Below, piece by piece: positions 1 through 5,801 of a stretch of DNA of 6,137 nucleotides. Source of the stretch: an uncultured Actinomycetes bacterium (GTDB lineage: Bacteria > Actinomycetota > Actinomycetes > S36-B12); assembly GCA_905181745.1 (NCBI GenBank), contig CAJIYV010000046.1, forward strand, positions 1-6,137, given 5' to 3'. The notes below the pieces were generated by a model. That model was not told where the DNA came from and made no database searches. It saw nothing but the letters and a program-made list of their open reading frames with translations. Made by a program: the position numbers and the translations under genes. Each line of letters opens with the position of its first letter. Positions within the stretch are counted from its first letter, which is position 1.

Positions 1-1284
1 GTAACCCTTACCCAGGAATTGATTCGCATTGACTCCAGTAACTGGGGTGATTCGCCCGAAACAGTCGGTGAGGCAGAAGTAGCTGACTACTGTGCCCAGA
101 GATTGCGCGAAGTGGGGTACGACCCCGAGGTGTATGTGACAACCTCTGATACCCGCAGGGGCGTTCACTTGCGGATTCCCGGAACCGACCCGAGCGTCGA
201 CGCGCTCGTAGTCCACGGGCATCTTGATGTTGTGCCGGCGATAGCCGCAGATTGGACCCACCCGCCTTTCGGTGCAGAGATCCACGACGGTTTCATTTGG
301 GGACGTGGCGCCGTGGACATGAAAAACATGGACGCGATGATCCTGGCTGTCATGCGCCACTGGGCACGCAATGGAATCCGGCCCAGGCGAGATGTGATCA
401 TCGCATTTTTCCCCGATGAAGAAGCAGGTATGCAACACGGGTCCGCATGGGTTGTGAATAACCGCCCCGAGCTTTTTGAAGGAGCCACCGAAGCCATTGG
501 GGAAGTGGGAGGATTCTCGATCTCCGTCCGAGATGATCTGCGTCTATATCCAATTCAGACCGCAGAAAAGGGAATCCGTTGGCTGCGACTTCGAGCGGCA
601 GCCCGCGCTGGACACGGATCCATGATTCACACTGACAATGCAGTTACCGAACTGGCTCGCGCGGTGACGAGAATTGGTGACCACCAATGGCCGGTTCGTC
701 GCACTCGTACGGTAGACGCATTTCTCGCCGAACTCAGTGACGCCTATGGTGTGGAGATTGACGGAAGCAACACTGAAGAATTAGTGTCAAAAATCGGCAC
801 ACTGGGATTACTCGTGGGTGCCACGCTGCAAAACACGGCAAATCCCTCAATGTTAAATGCCGGCTACAAGGTAAACGTGATCCCCTCGGAGGCCACGGCT
901 CACATTGACGGACGAGTGCTGCCCGGCTTTGAAGCCGAGTTTGACCAGACGATCCGCGAACTTGTCGGTGAGCGAATAAACGTTGAACCCGTGAGCAGTG
1001 ACATTGCAATTGAATCAACATTTGAGACTGCTACATTTGATTTGATGGCGAGTGTTCTACGCCAAGAAGACTCCGGTGCGCGCGCCGTTCCGTATATGAT
1101 TTCCGGGGGCACGGATGCGAAAGCACTTAGCAGACTCGAAATCGACTGCTACGGATTTTCACCGCTGCGCATGCCACCCGACTTGGACTACTGGCGTCTG
1201 TTCCACGGAGTGGACGAACGGGTGCCAATTGAGGGGTTGCACTTCGGTGTGCGTGCCCTCGATCGCTTTTTGCGCGCGGTCTAA
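1..1284 (+). CDS. M20 family zinc metallopeptidase (dipeptidase/deacylase-like), 5' end missing
   Basis: Probably a cytoplasmic metal-dependent amidohydrolase of the M20/M25/M40 family (DapE, ArgE, carboxypeptidase G2 relatives); substrate unknown. The frame is open from base 1 (…TQELIRIDSSN…, a typical family N-terminus), so perhaps 10-20 residues lie outside the window and the TTG at 19 is not the true start. Numbering from the first visible codon, the metal-site and catalytic residues are H74 and D76 (GHLDVVP), D106 (GRGAVDMK), E140-E141 (FPDEEAG: general base then ligand), E168 (GEVGGFS) and H402 (FHGVDERVP). H205 (AGHGSM) marks the inserted lid/dimerisation domain, about residues 195-310. 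The full metal and catalytic set is present, so the enzyme should be active. From memory, M. tuberculosis Rv2141c is a relative near its own uppP. The gene ends in TAA directly against the stop of the opposing DUF5703 gene. Family call is firm; substrate is not known. Confidence 0.93.
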   Translation, partial: VTLTQELIRIDSSNWGDSPETVGEAEVADYCAQRLREVGYDPEVYVTTSDTRRGVHLRIPGTDPSVDALVVHGHLDVVPAIAADWTHPPFGAEIHDGFIWGRGAVDMKNMDAMILAVMRHWARNGIRPRRDVIIAFFPDEEAGMQHGSAWVVNNRPELFEGATEAIGEVGGFSISVRDDLRLYPIQTAEKGIRWLRLRAAARAGHGSMIHTDNAVTELARAVTRIGDHQWPVRRTRTVDAFLAELSDAYGVEIDGSNTEELVSKIGTLGLLVGATLQNTANPSMLNAGYKVNVIPSEATAHIDGRVLPGFEAEFDQTIRELVGERINVEPVSSDIAIESTFETATFDLMASVLRQEDSGARAVPYMISGGTDAKALSRLEIDCYGFSPLRMPPDLDYWRLFHGVDERVPIEGLHFGVRALDRFLRAV

Positions 1285-1482
1285 CTACATGGCCTTTTCA
1301 ACCCGATACACCTTTCGACGCAACCGGATCTTTTTGCGGCCATCACGATAAATCTTGGTGCGGTCAAGTTCCCAACGACCACGATCAGCTTTAAAGGTCA
1401 GAAACTGCCGCGTTTCCTCACGATCGCTATCGCGCGAAAAGAAAATTTCCCGAAACTCCCAGGTCGGTTCGACGCGCGTCAT
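1285..1482 (-). CDS. DUF5703 family small basic protein
   Basis: A 65-residue protein of unknown function that matches, from memory, the actinobacterial DUF5703 family. The hallmarks are the tryptophan block RGRWEL (residues 35-40), a tyrosine followed by DG (Y45, D47-G48) and a very basic C-terminal stretch (RKKIRLRRKVYR, 49-60). There is no signal peptide, membrane segment or cysteine. The alternating basic/hydrophobic C-terminus suggests a beta strand and possibly nucleic-acid or anionic-surface contact, which is inference only. The ATG start is preceded on the minus strand by GGTGAG (bases 1489-1494) with 6 nt spacing, a good ribosome-binding site. It lies 18 bp downstream of the aldo/keto reductase gene on the same strand, so the two are probably cotranscribed. 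It ends in TAG with no gap to the convergent M20 gene. The length is normal for the family. Confidence 0.85.
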   Translation of the reverse strand: MTRVEPTWEFREIFFSRDSDREETRQFLTFKADRGRWELDRTKIYRDGRKKIRLRRKVYRVEKAM

Positions 1483-1500
1483 TGATGTCTCACCCGGGCA

Positions 1501-2484
1501 TCACCTGCGCTGCGCCCAGCCAGATTCGGGATATCCCATGTGCGGGTCCGAGATATCGTTGAGTGCGGCCGTGATCTCCTCGGGCAACTCCAGCTCTTCT
1601 GAGCCAAGCGCCAAAAGTAATTGGGCATTGGTCCGTGCGCCCAGAATGGGGGCAATCACGCCCGGGCGGTCTCGCAGCCAAGCGAGTGCAACTTCCGCTG
1701 GGCTTGCATCCAGCCCCTGCGCGGCCGTTGCAAGCGCATCGACAATTCTTTTTGCTCGCTCATCCGAATACAGATTCACAAAGGCACTCGTGTCTGGGCT
1801 GGCACCACGTGAGTCAATCGGGATTGAGTGCCGGTACTTACCCGTGAGCACACCTCTACCCAGTGGCGACCACGGGAGAATGCCAATGCCGAGGGATTTG
1901 GCAGCAGGGACAATCTCACGTTCAACACCGCGCTCCAGCAGTGAGTACTCCATCTGCGTCGTGATCAATGGCGTAGACCCTGGCTTAAGCTGTTGCATCG
2001 TGCACGCGCGCGCGCTTTGCCATCCGGAGTAATTGGACATCCCCGCGTAACGCACCTTGCCGGAAGCAATCGCCGAATCAATTGCCGAAAGCGTCTCTTC
2101 CAGGGGTGTGTAAGTATCCCAAGCGTGCATTTGCCATAAATCAATGTGATCGACATCGAGTCGTTTCAGACTACGATCAAGGGCGTCGAGTAGATGTCCA
2201 CGGCTAGCATTGAATCTGCGCTCGGTATTGGGCAACGAGACAGCCTTGGTGGCCACCACAACGGAATCTCGACAATCAAATTCCTGAATAAGGGTGCCCA
2301 GCAATTCCTCGCAGACACCCTCTGCGTACACATCGGCGGTGTCGATTAATGTGCCACCGGCGTCAAGAAACGCGGCAAGTTGATCGCGGGCCTCATACTC
2401 ATCCGTCGTCCGGCCCCAAGTCATGGTTCCAAGCGCTAAACGTCCAACCCGAATTCCCGAATTGCCCAGAGGCCGCTGCTGCAT
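1501..2484 (-). CDS. Aldo/keto reductase, NADPH-dependent oxidoreductase
   Basis: A 327-residue cytoplasmic (beta/alpha)8-barrel oxidoreductase of the aldo/keto reductase superfamily. It is expected to reduce an aldehyde or ketone with NADPH; the substrate cannot be read from sequence. The catalytic tetrad is complete: D48 and Y53 (LIDTADVY), K80 (VVATK) and H120 (LWQMH). Cofactor-site signatures follow in order: SN at 150-151, Q177, PWSPLGRGVLTGKY at 204-217, and the adenosine-phosphate loop PILGARTNAQL at 279-289. The protein begins directly with the family motif PLGNSGIRVGRLALGTM, which supports the ATG start. A TACGGT -10 element sits 6 nt before this ATG, and no strong ribosome-binding site is visible, so the transcript is probably leaderless. 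It is first of a leftward pair with the DUF5703 gene and divergent from the F420-enzyme gene. Length and layout resemble the actinobacterial Tas/YajO-like groups. Confidence 0.95.
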   Translation of the reverse strand: MQQRPLGNSGIRVGRLALGTMTWGRTTDEYEARDQLAAFLDAGGTLIDTADVYAEGVCEELLGTLIQEFDCRDSVVVATKAVSLPNTERRFNASRGHLLDALDRSLKRLDVDHIDLWQMHAWDTYTPLEETLSAIDSAIASGKVRYAGMSNYSGWQSARACTMQQLKPGSTPLITTQMEYSLLERGVEREIVPAAKSLGIGILPWSPLGRGVLTGKYRHSIPIDSRGASPDTSAFVNLYSDERAKRIVDALATAAQGLDASPAEVALAWLRDRPGVIAPILGARTNAQLLLALGSEELELPEEITAALNDISDPHMGYPESGWAQRR

Positions 2485-2490
2485 GTCTCA

Positions 2491-2496
2491 ACCGTA
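2491..2496 (-). promoter_or_regulatory. -10 element of the aldo/keto reductase promoter (leaderless)
   Basis: Read on the minus strand the hexamer is TACGGT, fitting the actinobacterial housekeeping sigma -10 pattern TANNNT. Its last T lies 7 positions before the A of the aldo/keto reductase ATG, which places transcription start on that A. No convincing TTGACA-like -35 box is seen 16-18 bp upstream, which is common for such promoters. Confidence 0.55.
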
Positions 2497-2531
2497 GCCC
2501 CATGCGGGATGAAAGTTGGGATTGTAGGTCG

Positions 2532-2537
2532 TAGGCT
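2532..2537 (+). promoter_or_regulatory. -10 element of the F420 oxidoreductase-uppP promoter (leaderless)
   Basis: TAGGCT fits TANNNT and ends 6 nt before the ATG at 2544, so transcription would begin on the start codon. Only a weak AGG is available as a ribosome-binding site, which agrees with a leaderless message. The element is the second half of a tandem heptamer (GTAGGTC at 2524-2530, GTAGGCT at 2531-2537). No clear -35 box is visible. Confidence 0.55.
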
Positions 2538-2543
2538 GTCACT

Positions 2544-3614
2544 ATGGAACTCTCAGTGAACCTCGGCTATTGGGGTGCAGGAAACGATGCGGACAATTTG
2601 GAAGTGGCCAAGGAAGCCGATCGGCTCGGCTATTCCTGCGCGTGGGCTGCTGAAGCCTACGGTTCAGATGCGGCCACCGTCCTCACATGGATTGCTGCCC
2701 AAACACAACACATTGATGTGGGCAGCGCAATCTTCCAGATCCCCGGTCGGACGCCGGCAAACACAGCAATGACAGCGGCGACTTTGGACACCCTCTCGGC
2801 AGGACGGTTCAGACTCGGCCTAGGAGTTTCTGGCCCGCAGGTGTCTGAAGGGTGGCACGGTGTGCGATTCACTAAGCCGCTGCAACGAACCCGCGAATAC
2901 GTAGACGTAGTGCGAATGGCTCTGTCTCGAACGCGGGTCCAATATGACGGCGATTTTTTTACATTGCCTTTGCCCGATGGACCCGGGAAAGCGCTCACGT
3001 TGACGGTCCATCCGGTACGAGAAAATATTCCCATCTACTTAGCATCCATTGGACCCAAGAATCTTGAGCTCACCGGTGAAATAGCAGACGGGTGGCTCGC
3101 CATTTTCTTTTCGCCCGAACAGGCCGCCGAGCTTATGAAGCCGTTGATCGCGGGCCGTGAGAAGGTCGGCAAGACCATGGAGGGGTTCGATGTCGTGCCC
3201 ACGGTACCTGTTGTCCCCGGAAATGATGTTGAGGAATGTGCGAATTTCGTACGCCCGTATGCGGCGCTGTACATCGGCGGGATGGGCTCTCGTGATAAAA
3301 ACTTTTACAACCAGCTTGCGACCCGCATGGGATATGAGGATGCCGCCATTGAGATTCAGGAAAAATTCATGGCCAAAGATTACGCGGGAGCTGCTGCGGC
3401 CGTTCCACTTGAATTTATCGATGCCACTTCATTGATTGGTCCGCCGGAAAGGATCGCAAAACGTTTACCGGCTTATGCCGATGCAGGCGTCACCAATTTG
3501 AGTGTGGCTTCATTTGCAGGGTCCCTGAAGGAGCGAGTAGGAACACTTCATGTCATGAAAGAGGCGTTTAAGAGTTCTGGCCTAGGGGATCTGGACGCGA
3601 ACCTTACCGGATAA
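2544..3614 (+). CDS. LLM-class F420-dependent oxidoreductase, Rv3520c-like
   Basis: A 356-residue flavin/F420 enzyme with the bacterial-luciferase (TIM-barrel) fold, closely matching from memory the family named after M. tuberculosis Rv3520c. It is expected to use deazaflavin F420 for a hydride transfer in the cytoplasm; its substrate is undefined. Family blocks seen in order: NLGYWG (6-11), the DADNL and EADRLGYS helix (15-31), AAEAYGSDA (35-43), IDVGSAI (57-63), the barrel core GRFRLGLGVSGPQ (87-99) then EGWHGVRF (102-109), IPIYLASIGPKN (162-173), ADGW (181-184), GGMGSRDKNFYN around 249-260, and FIDATSLIGPPERIA near residues 291-305. Nothing is missing and the length is normal. The ATG directly opens the conserved N-terminus and has a -10 element 6 nt upstream. 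uppP begins 5 bp after its stop, so the two should share a transcript. Its presence implies that the organism makes F420. Confidence 0.94.
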   Translation: MELSVNLGYWGAGNDADNLEVAKEADRLGYSCAWAAEAYGSDAATVLTWIAAQTQHIDVGSAIFQIPGRTPANTAMTAATLDTLSAGRFRLGLGVSGPQVSEGWHGVRFTKPLQRTREYVDVVRMALSRTRVQYDGDFFTLPLPDGPGKALTLTVHPVRENIPIYLASIGPKNLELTGEIADGWLAIFFSPEQAAELMKPLIAGREKVGKTMEGFDVVPTVPVVPGNDVEECANFVRPYAALYIGGMGSRDKNFYNQLATRMGYEDAAIEIQEKFMAKDYAGAAAAVPLEFIDATSLIGPPERIAKRLPAYADAGVTNLSVASFAGSLKERVGTLHVMKEAFKSSGLGDLDANLTG

Positions 3615-3619
3615 TTGAC

Positions 3620-4438
3620 ATGGCCTGGTATGAAGCGATCGTTCTTGGAGTCCTGCAGGGAATAACTGAATTTCTGCCGGTTTCTTCATCAGCTCATCTC
3701 TTTATTTTTAGTCAATTTTTCGGTTGGACCGATCCAGGCGCGGCGTTCACAGCGGTAAGTCAAATCGGTACCGAAGTCGCTGTGATCGTGTATTTCTGGC
3801 GTGATATCACGCGAATAGTGTCCACATGGTCGCGGTCACTGGGAAATCCTGCCCTGCGCAAAGAGCTTGATGCCCGGATGGGTTGGTATGTCATCGTGGG
3901 AACAATCCCGGTTGCCGCCCTTGGCTTCCTGTTCGCTGACCAAATTGAGACGACTGCGCGCAACCTTTATCTCGTCGCCTTCACACTGATATTTTTTGGA
4001 GTCCTGCTCGGAATTGCGGACCGTTATGGACGCAAGATCAAGTCAATCGAAAAGTTGAAACTGCCCGATGCGGTAGCTTTTGGGCTAGGCCAAGCATTGG
4101 CATTGATTCCGGGAGTGTCTCGGTCCGGAGCCACGATCACCACCGGGCTGGCACTTGGCTACAACCGGGTTGCGGCGACAAGATATGCATTCCTGCTTGC
4201 GATTCCCGCCGTTTTGGGCTCAGGTTTTTATGAAGCGACGAAGATTTCTGACCAGCAAAACGTGGAATGGGGCCAGACCATTTTGGCCACCGTCATCGCA
4301 TTTTTTGTTGGGTTAGGCGTTATTTCTTGGTTGCTCCGTTGGCTCACCACTCGAACCTACACGCCGTTCGTGATTTACCGGATTGGGCTTGGAATCGTGG
4401 TGCTGCTGCTTTTAGCAACTGGGGTGCTGTCTCCTTAG
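3620..4438 (+). CDS. uppP: Undecaprenyl-diphosphatase UppP (BacA family)
   Basis: An integral membrane phosphatase of 272 residues that converts undecaprenyl diphosphate to undecaprenyl phosphate, returning the lipid carrier to peptidoglycan and polymer synthesis. Overexpression of the family gives bacitracin resistance. The first signature is QGITEFLPVSSSAH (13-26), with the allowed (E/Q)XXXE form Q13/E17, the serine pair region 22-24 and H26. The second is PGVSRSGAT (164-172), whose R168 corresponds to the essential arginine of E. coli BacA. Several hydrophobic helices are evident (about 45-60, 90-106, 116-132, 189-203, 219-240, 251-270), and there is no cleavable signal. The gene starts 5 bp after the F420-enzyme stop. 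Only GGA at 3609-3611 could serve as a ribosome-binding site, so translation may depend on ribosomes finishing the upstream gene. Length is typical for actinobacteria. Confidence 0.96.
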   Translation: MAWYEAIVLGVLQGITEFLPVSSSAHLFIFSQFFGWTDPGAAFTAVSQIGTEVAVIVYFWRDITRIVSTWSRSLGNPALRKELDARMGWYVIVGTIPVAALGFLFADQIETTARNLYLVAFTLIFFGVLLGIADRYGRKIKSIEKLKLPDAVAFGLGQALALIPGVSRSGATITTGLALGYNRVAATRYAFLLAIPAVLGSGFYEATKISDQQNVEWGQTILATVIAFFVGLGVISWLLRWLTTRTYTPFVIYRIGLGIVVLLLLATGVLSP

Positions 4439-4480
4439 GTGCATCGGCCATGACGCAGGTGCACGGGCCAGTCAGGTTCT

Positions 4481-4522
4481 GCCCCACGCGAACACCCACA
4501 CAATGGTGGGCGCGCCGTGGGC
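4481..4522. repeat. Imperfect inverted repeat between uppP and the phosphatase gene
   Basis: The outer arms are GCCCCACG (4481-4488) and CGTGGGC (4516-4522), giving a 7-bp G+C-rich stem with one bulged C; a further CG/CG pair may extend it past a second bulge. The inner arms CCCAC (4495-4499) and GTGGG (4506-4510) enclose a 6-nt loop. The following bases are CTTTCACC, so there is no proper T-run. It could be a U-poor actinobacterial terminator for the uppP transcript. It could also be a protein-binding site, since it covers the -35 region of the next promoter; GTGGGC recurs 11 bp apart (4506 and 4517). Confidence 0.45.
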
Positions 4523-4531
4523 TTTCACCAC

Positions 4532-4537
4532 TACGTT
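4532..4537 (+). promoter_or_regulatory. -10 element of the phosphatase gene promoter (leaderless)
   Basis: TACGTT fits TANNNT and ends 6 nt before the ATG at 4544, which would put the transcription start on that ATG. It has the same geometry as the two promoters in the 2485-2543 gap. It favours 4544 over the in-frame ATG at 4538 and GTG at 4517. The -35 region falls inside the inverted repeat and shows no TTGACA similarity. Confidence 0.55.
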
Positions 4538-4543
4538 ATGGGC

Positions 4544-5239
4544 ATGGCTACCGTGCTGCTCGTCCGACATGGACGTACAGAGGCAAACGAAAAAGGAATC
4601 CTGGCGGGCACGGCTCCGGGCACCATGTTAGATAGTCGTGGGGTCGAACAGGCGGTCTCACTTGCCGAGCAATTTTCCGGGCTAGAAGTCTCCGCCCTGA
4701 TCTCCTCACCCCTAGAGCGGACCATGCAAACGGCGCAGAGCCTGGCTACAACCTTGGTGGGCACCTCTGGTGGACCGCTGGAAATATGCACTGAGCAGGC
4801 GCTCGCAGAATGTGAATATGGCGACTGGACGGGTCGCAGTTTGAGCGAGCTCGCGCAAGAAGACTTGTGGCGGTCCGTTCAAGACCACCCGGCGTCTGTT
4901 GTTTTTCCAGGAGCAAATGGCGAGGCGATGGCGAGTATGCAGTACCGAGCTGTGAAAGCTATTCGACGGTGGAATGACATTTTAGGTCCCGAAGCGGTCT
5001 ACATTGCTGTATCCCACGGCGACGTGATCAAAGCAATCCTCGCGGATGCCTTGGGCATGCACCTTGACCTATTTCAACGAATCGGCGCTGACCCGTGCTC
5101 GGTCAGCGTGGTGAGTTACACGGCTACCAGGCCGTTTGTTTTGAGCTCAAATGGTGATGGAACACAGGCGCGTAGACATGTAACGGTTGCACATAAGAAC
5201 AAGGATGAAGCACCAGTGGGAGGTGGAGCGGGTGGCTAG
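4544..5239 (+). CDS. Histidine phosphatase family protein (MSMEG_4193-type putative phosphomutase/phosphatase)
   Basis: A 231-residue cytoplasmic protein of the histidine phosphatase (phosphoglycerate-mutase-like) superfamily. It is expected to remove or move a phosphate through a phosphohistidine; the substrate is unknown. Catalytic elements: R8-H9-G10 (LLVRHGRTEAN, H9 the nucleophile), R59 in SSPLERTMQTA, an acid in AECEYGDWTG (E89 or E91), and H158 in VSHGDVIKA. The C-terminal half carries the conserved LHLDLFQRI-like block and TRPFVL, which I associate with the MSMEG_4193/Rv2135c group. The start is placed at ATG 4544 because MATVLLVRHG is the family beginning and a -10 element sits 6 nt upstream; GTG 4517 and ATG 4538 are less likely. 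It ends in VGGGAGG, whose codons form the ribosome-binding site of the DUF3090 gene, overlapping it by 8 bp. It is separated from uppP by 105 bp with its own promoter. A mycothiol-linked role is possible from context. Confidence 0.93.
   Translation: MATVLLVRHGRTEANEKGILAGTAPGTMLDSRGVEQAVSLAEQFSGLEVSALISSPLERTMQTAQSLATTLVGTSGGPLEICTEQALAECEYGDWTGRSLSELAQEDLWRSVQDHPASVVFPGANGEAMASMQYRAVKAIRRWNDILGPEAVYIAVSHGDVIKAILADALGMHLDLFQRIGADPCSVSVVSYTATRPFVLSSNGDGTQARRHVTVAHKNKDEAPVGGGAGG
5218..5226 (+). promoter_or_regulatory. Strong ribosome-binding site of the DUF3090 gene, inside the upstream coding region
   Basis: GGGAGGTGG is the best Shine-Dalgarno match in the window. Its GGAGGTG core ends 6 nt before GTG 5232. 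It lies in the codons for the phosphatase's final Val-Gly-Gly-Gly-Ala-Gly-Gly. It decides the DUF3090 start in favour of GTG 5232 over ATG 5205 and TTG 5187. Confidence 0.8.
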
Positions 5240-5801
5240 GAGAATCATTGAATACCGCCTTCCCGAACGCTTCATTGTCGGAACAGTGGGAATGCCGGGG
5301 GAGCGCACCTTCTATTTGCAGGCGAAGTCCGCGGGCGCACTTTCTGCGGTCGCTTTTGAAAAACAACAGGCCGTTGTATTGGCAGAGCGCATAGATGAGT
5401 TGCTCGATGAAGTTCGTGTCACCCGCGACCCCAACGGTGTAGTTCCACAAAAGGCACCCAGTGAATTGGTGGACAGTGATCCTCTTGATATGCCACTGTT
5501 TGAAGAGTTCCGGGTTGGGGCGATGGCTCTGGGCTGGGACGAAGGAAGTTCATGTGTCGTTATTGAAGCGCACGCGATCGATGAAGAAAGCGAGGAAGTG
5601 CCCGAACTAGGTGAAGACGGAGAGCAAGGCCCCGACACAATGCGAGTGTGGCTCAGTGCGGCCTATGCGCGGGCATTTGCCGAACGAACGCGCCGTGTCA
5701 CCGAATCCGGACGCCCGCCGTGCCCATTTTGTCAACAACCGCTTGACCCTGAGGGTCATATTTGTCCGAGGGCCAATGGGTACAAGCGAAGAGACCTCTA
5801 A
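5232..5801 (+). CDS. DUF3090 family protein (TIGR03847-type) with C-terminal zinc ribbon
   Basis: A 189-residue protein of unknown function, recognised from memory as the actinobacterial DUF3090/TIGR03847 family. The N-terminal half has the family blocks PERFIVGTVGMPGERTFYLQA (about 11-31; read in two parts, PERFIVGTVG and RTFYLQA) and EKQQAVVLAERIDELLDEV (43-61). The middle holds FRVGAMALGWD and VVIEAHA, then an acidic linker (EESEEVPELGEDGEQ). After a short helical segment (RVWLSAAYARAFAERT) the C-terminus forms a likely metal site: C164, C167, H176 and C178 in PCPFC…GHICPR. GTG 5232 is chosen because a strong ribosome-binding site is correctly spaced and MARRIIEY matches the usual family start; ATG 5205 would add 9 residues. 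It overlaps the phosphatase gene by 8 bp and the kinase-like gene by 26 bp, implying one transcript and coupled translation. No catalytic motif is apparent; a binding or adaptor role is only a guess. Confidence 0.9.
   Translation: MARRIIEYRLPERFIVGTVGMPGERTFYLQAKSAGALSAVAFEKQQAVVLAERIDELLDEVRVTRDPNGVVPQKAPSELVDSDPLDMPLFEEFRVGAMALGWDEGSSCVVIEAHAIDEESEEVPELGEDGEQGPDTMRVWLSAAYARAFAERTRRVTESGRPPCPFCQQPLDPEGHICPRANGYKRRDL
5768..5772 (+). promoter_or_regulatory. Ribosome-binding site candidate for the SCO1664-type gene, tightly spaced
   Basis: GAGGG lies only 3 nt before ATG 5776, shorter than the usual 5-9 nt. It is inside the DUF3090 zinc-ribbon codons. Initiation may therefore lean on coupling to DUF3090 translation. 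Confidence 0.4.

Noticed and set aside
19..21. TTG as start codon of the M20 gene
   Set aside because: The frame is open to base 1 and the upstream codons read as family sequence (TQELIRIDSSN), so the gene begins before the window.
1319..1338. CGCAA…TTGCG hairpin near the convergent junction as a terminator
   Set aside because: The stem is only 5 bp with a loop of about 10 nt and no following T-run; it lies inside the DUF5703 codons and such matches are expected by chance.
1355..2032. Open frame of 225 codons on the plus strand
   Set aside because: It is antisense to DUF5703 and to the aldo/keto reductase, both of which have full family motifs; its product is serine/arginine-rich with no recognisable domain.
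4509..4516. Perfect 8-bp palindrome GGCGCGCC
   Set aside because: It is a common G+C palindrome (a restriction-site sequence) and is explained as part of the larger imperfect inverted repeat.
4517..4519. GTG as start of the phosphatase gene
   Set aside because: It lies in the inverted repeat and ahead of the -10 element, and would add nine residues (MGFHHYVMG) not typical of the family; MATVLLVRHG from 4544 is the usual beginning.
5187..5207. TTG 5187 or ATG 5205 as start of the DUF3090 gene
   Set aside because: GTG 5232 has a near-perfect ribosome-binding site at the right spacing and matches the family start; the upstream codons look like non-homologous extension.
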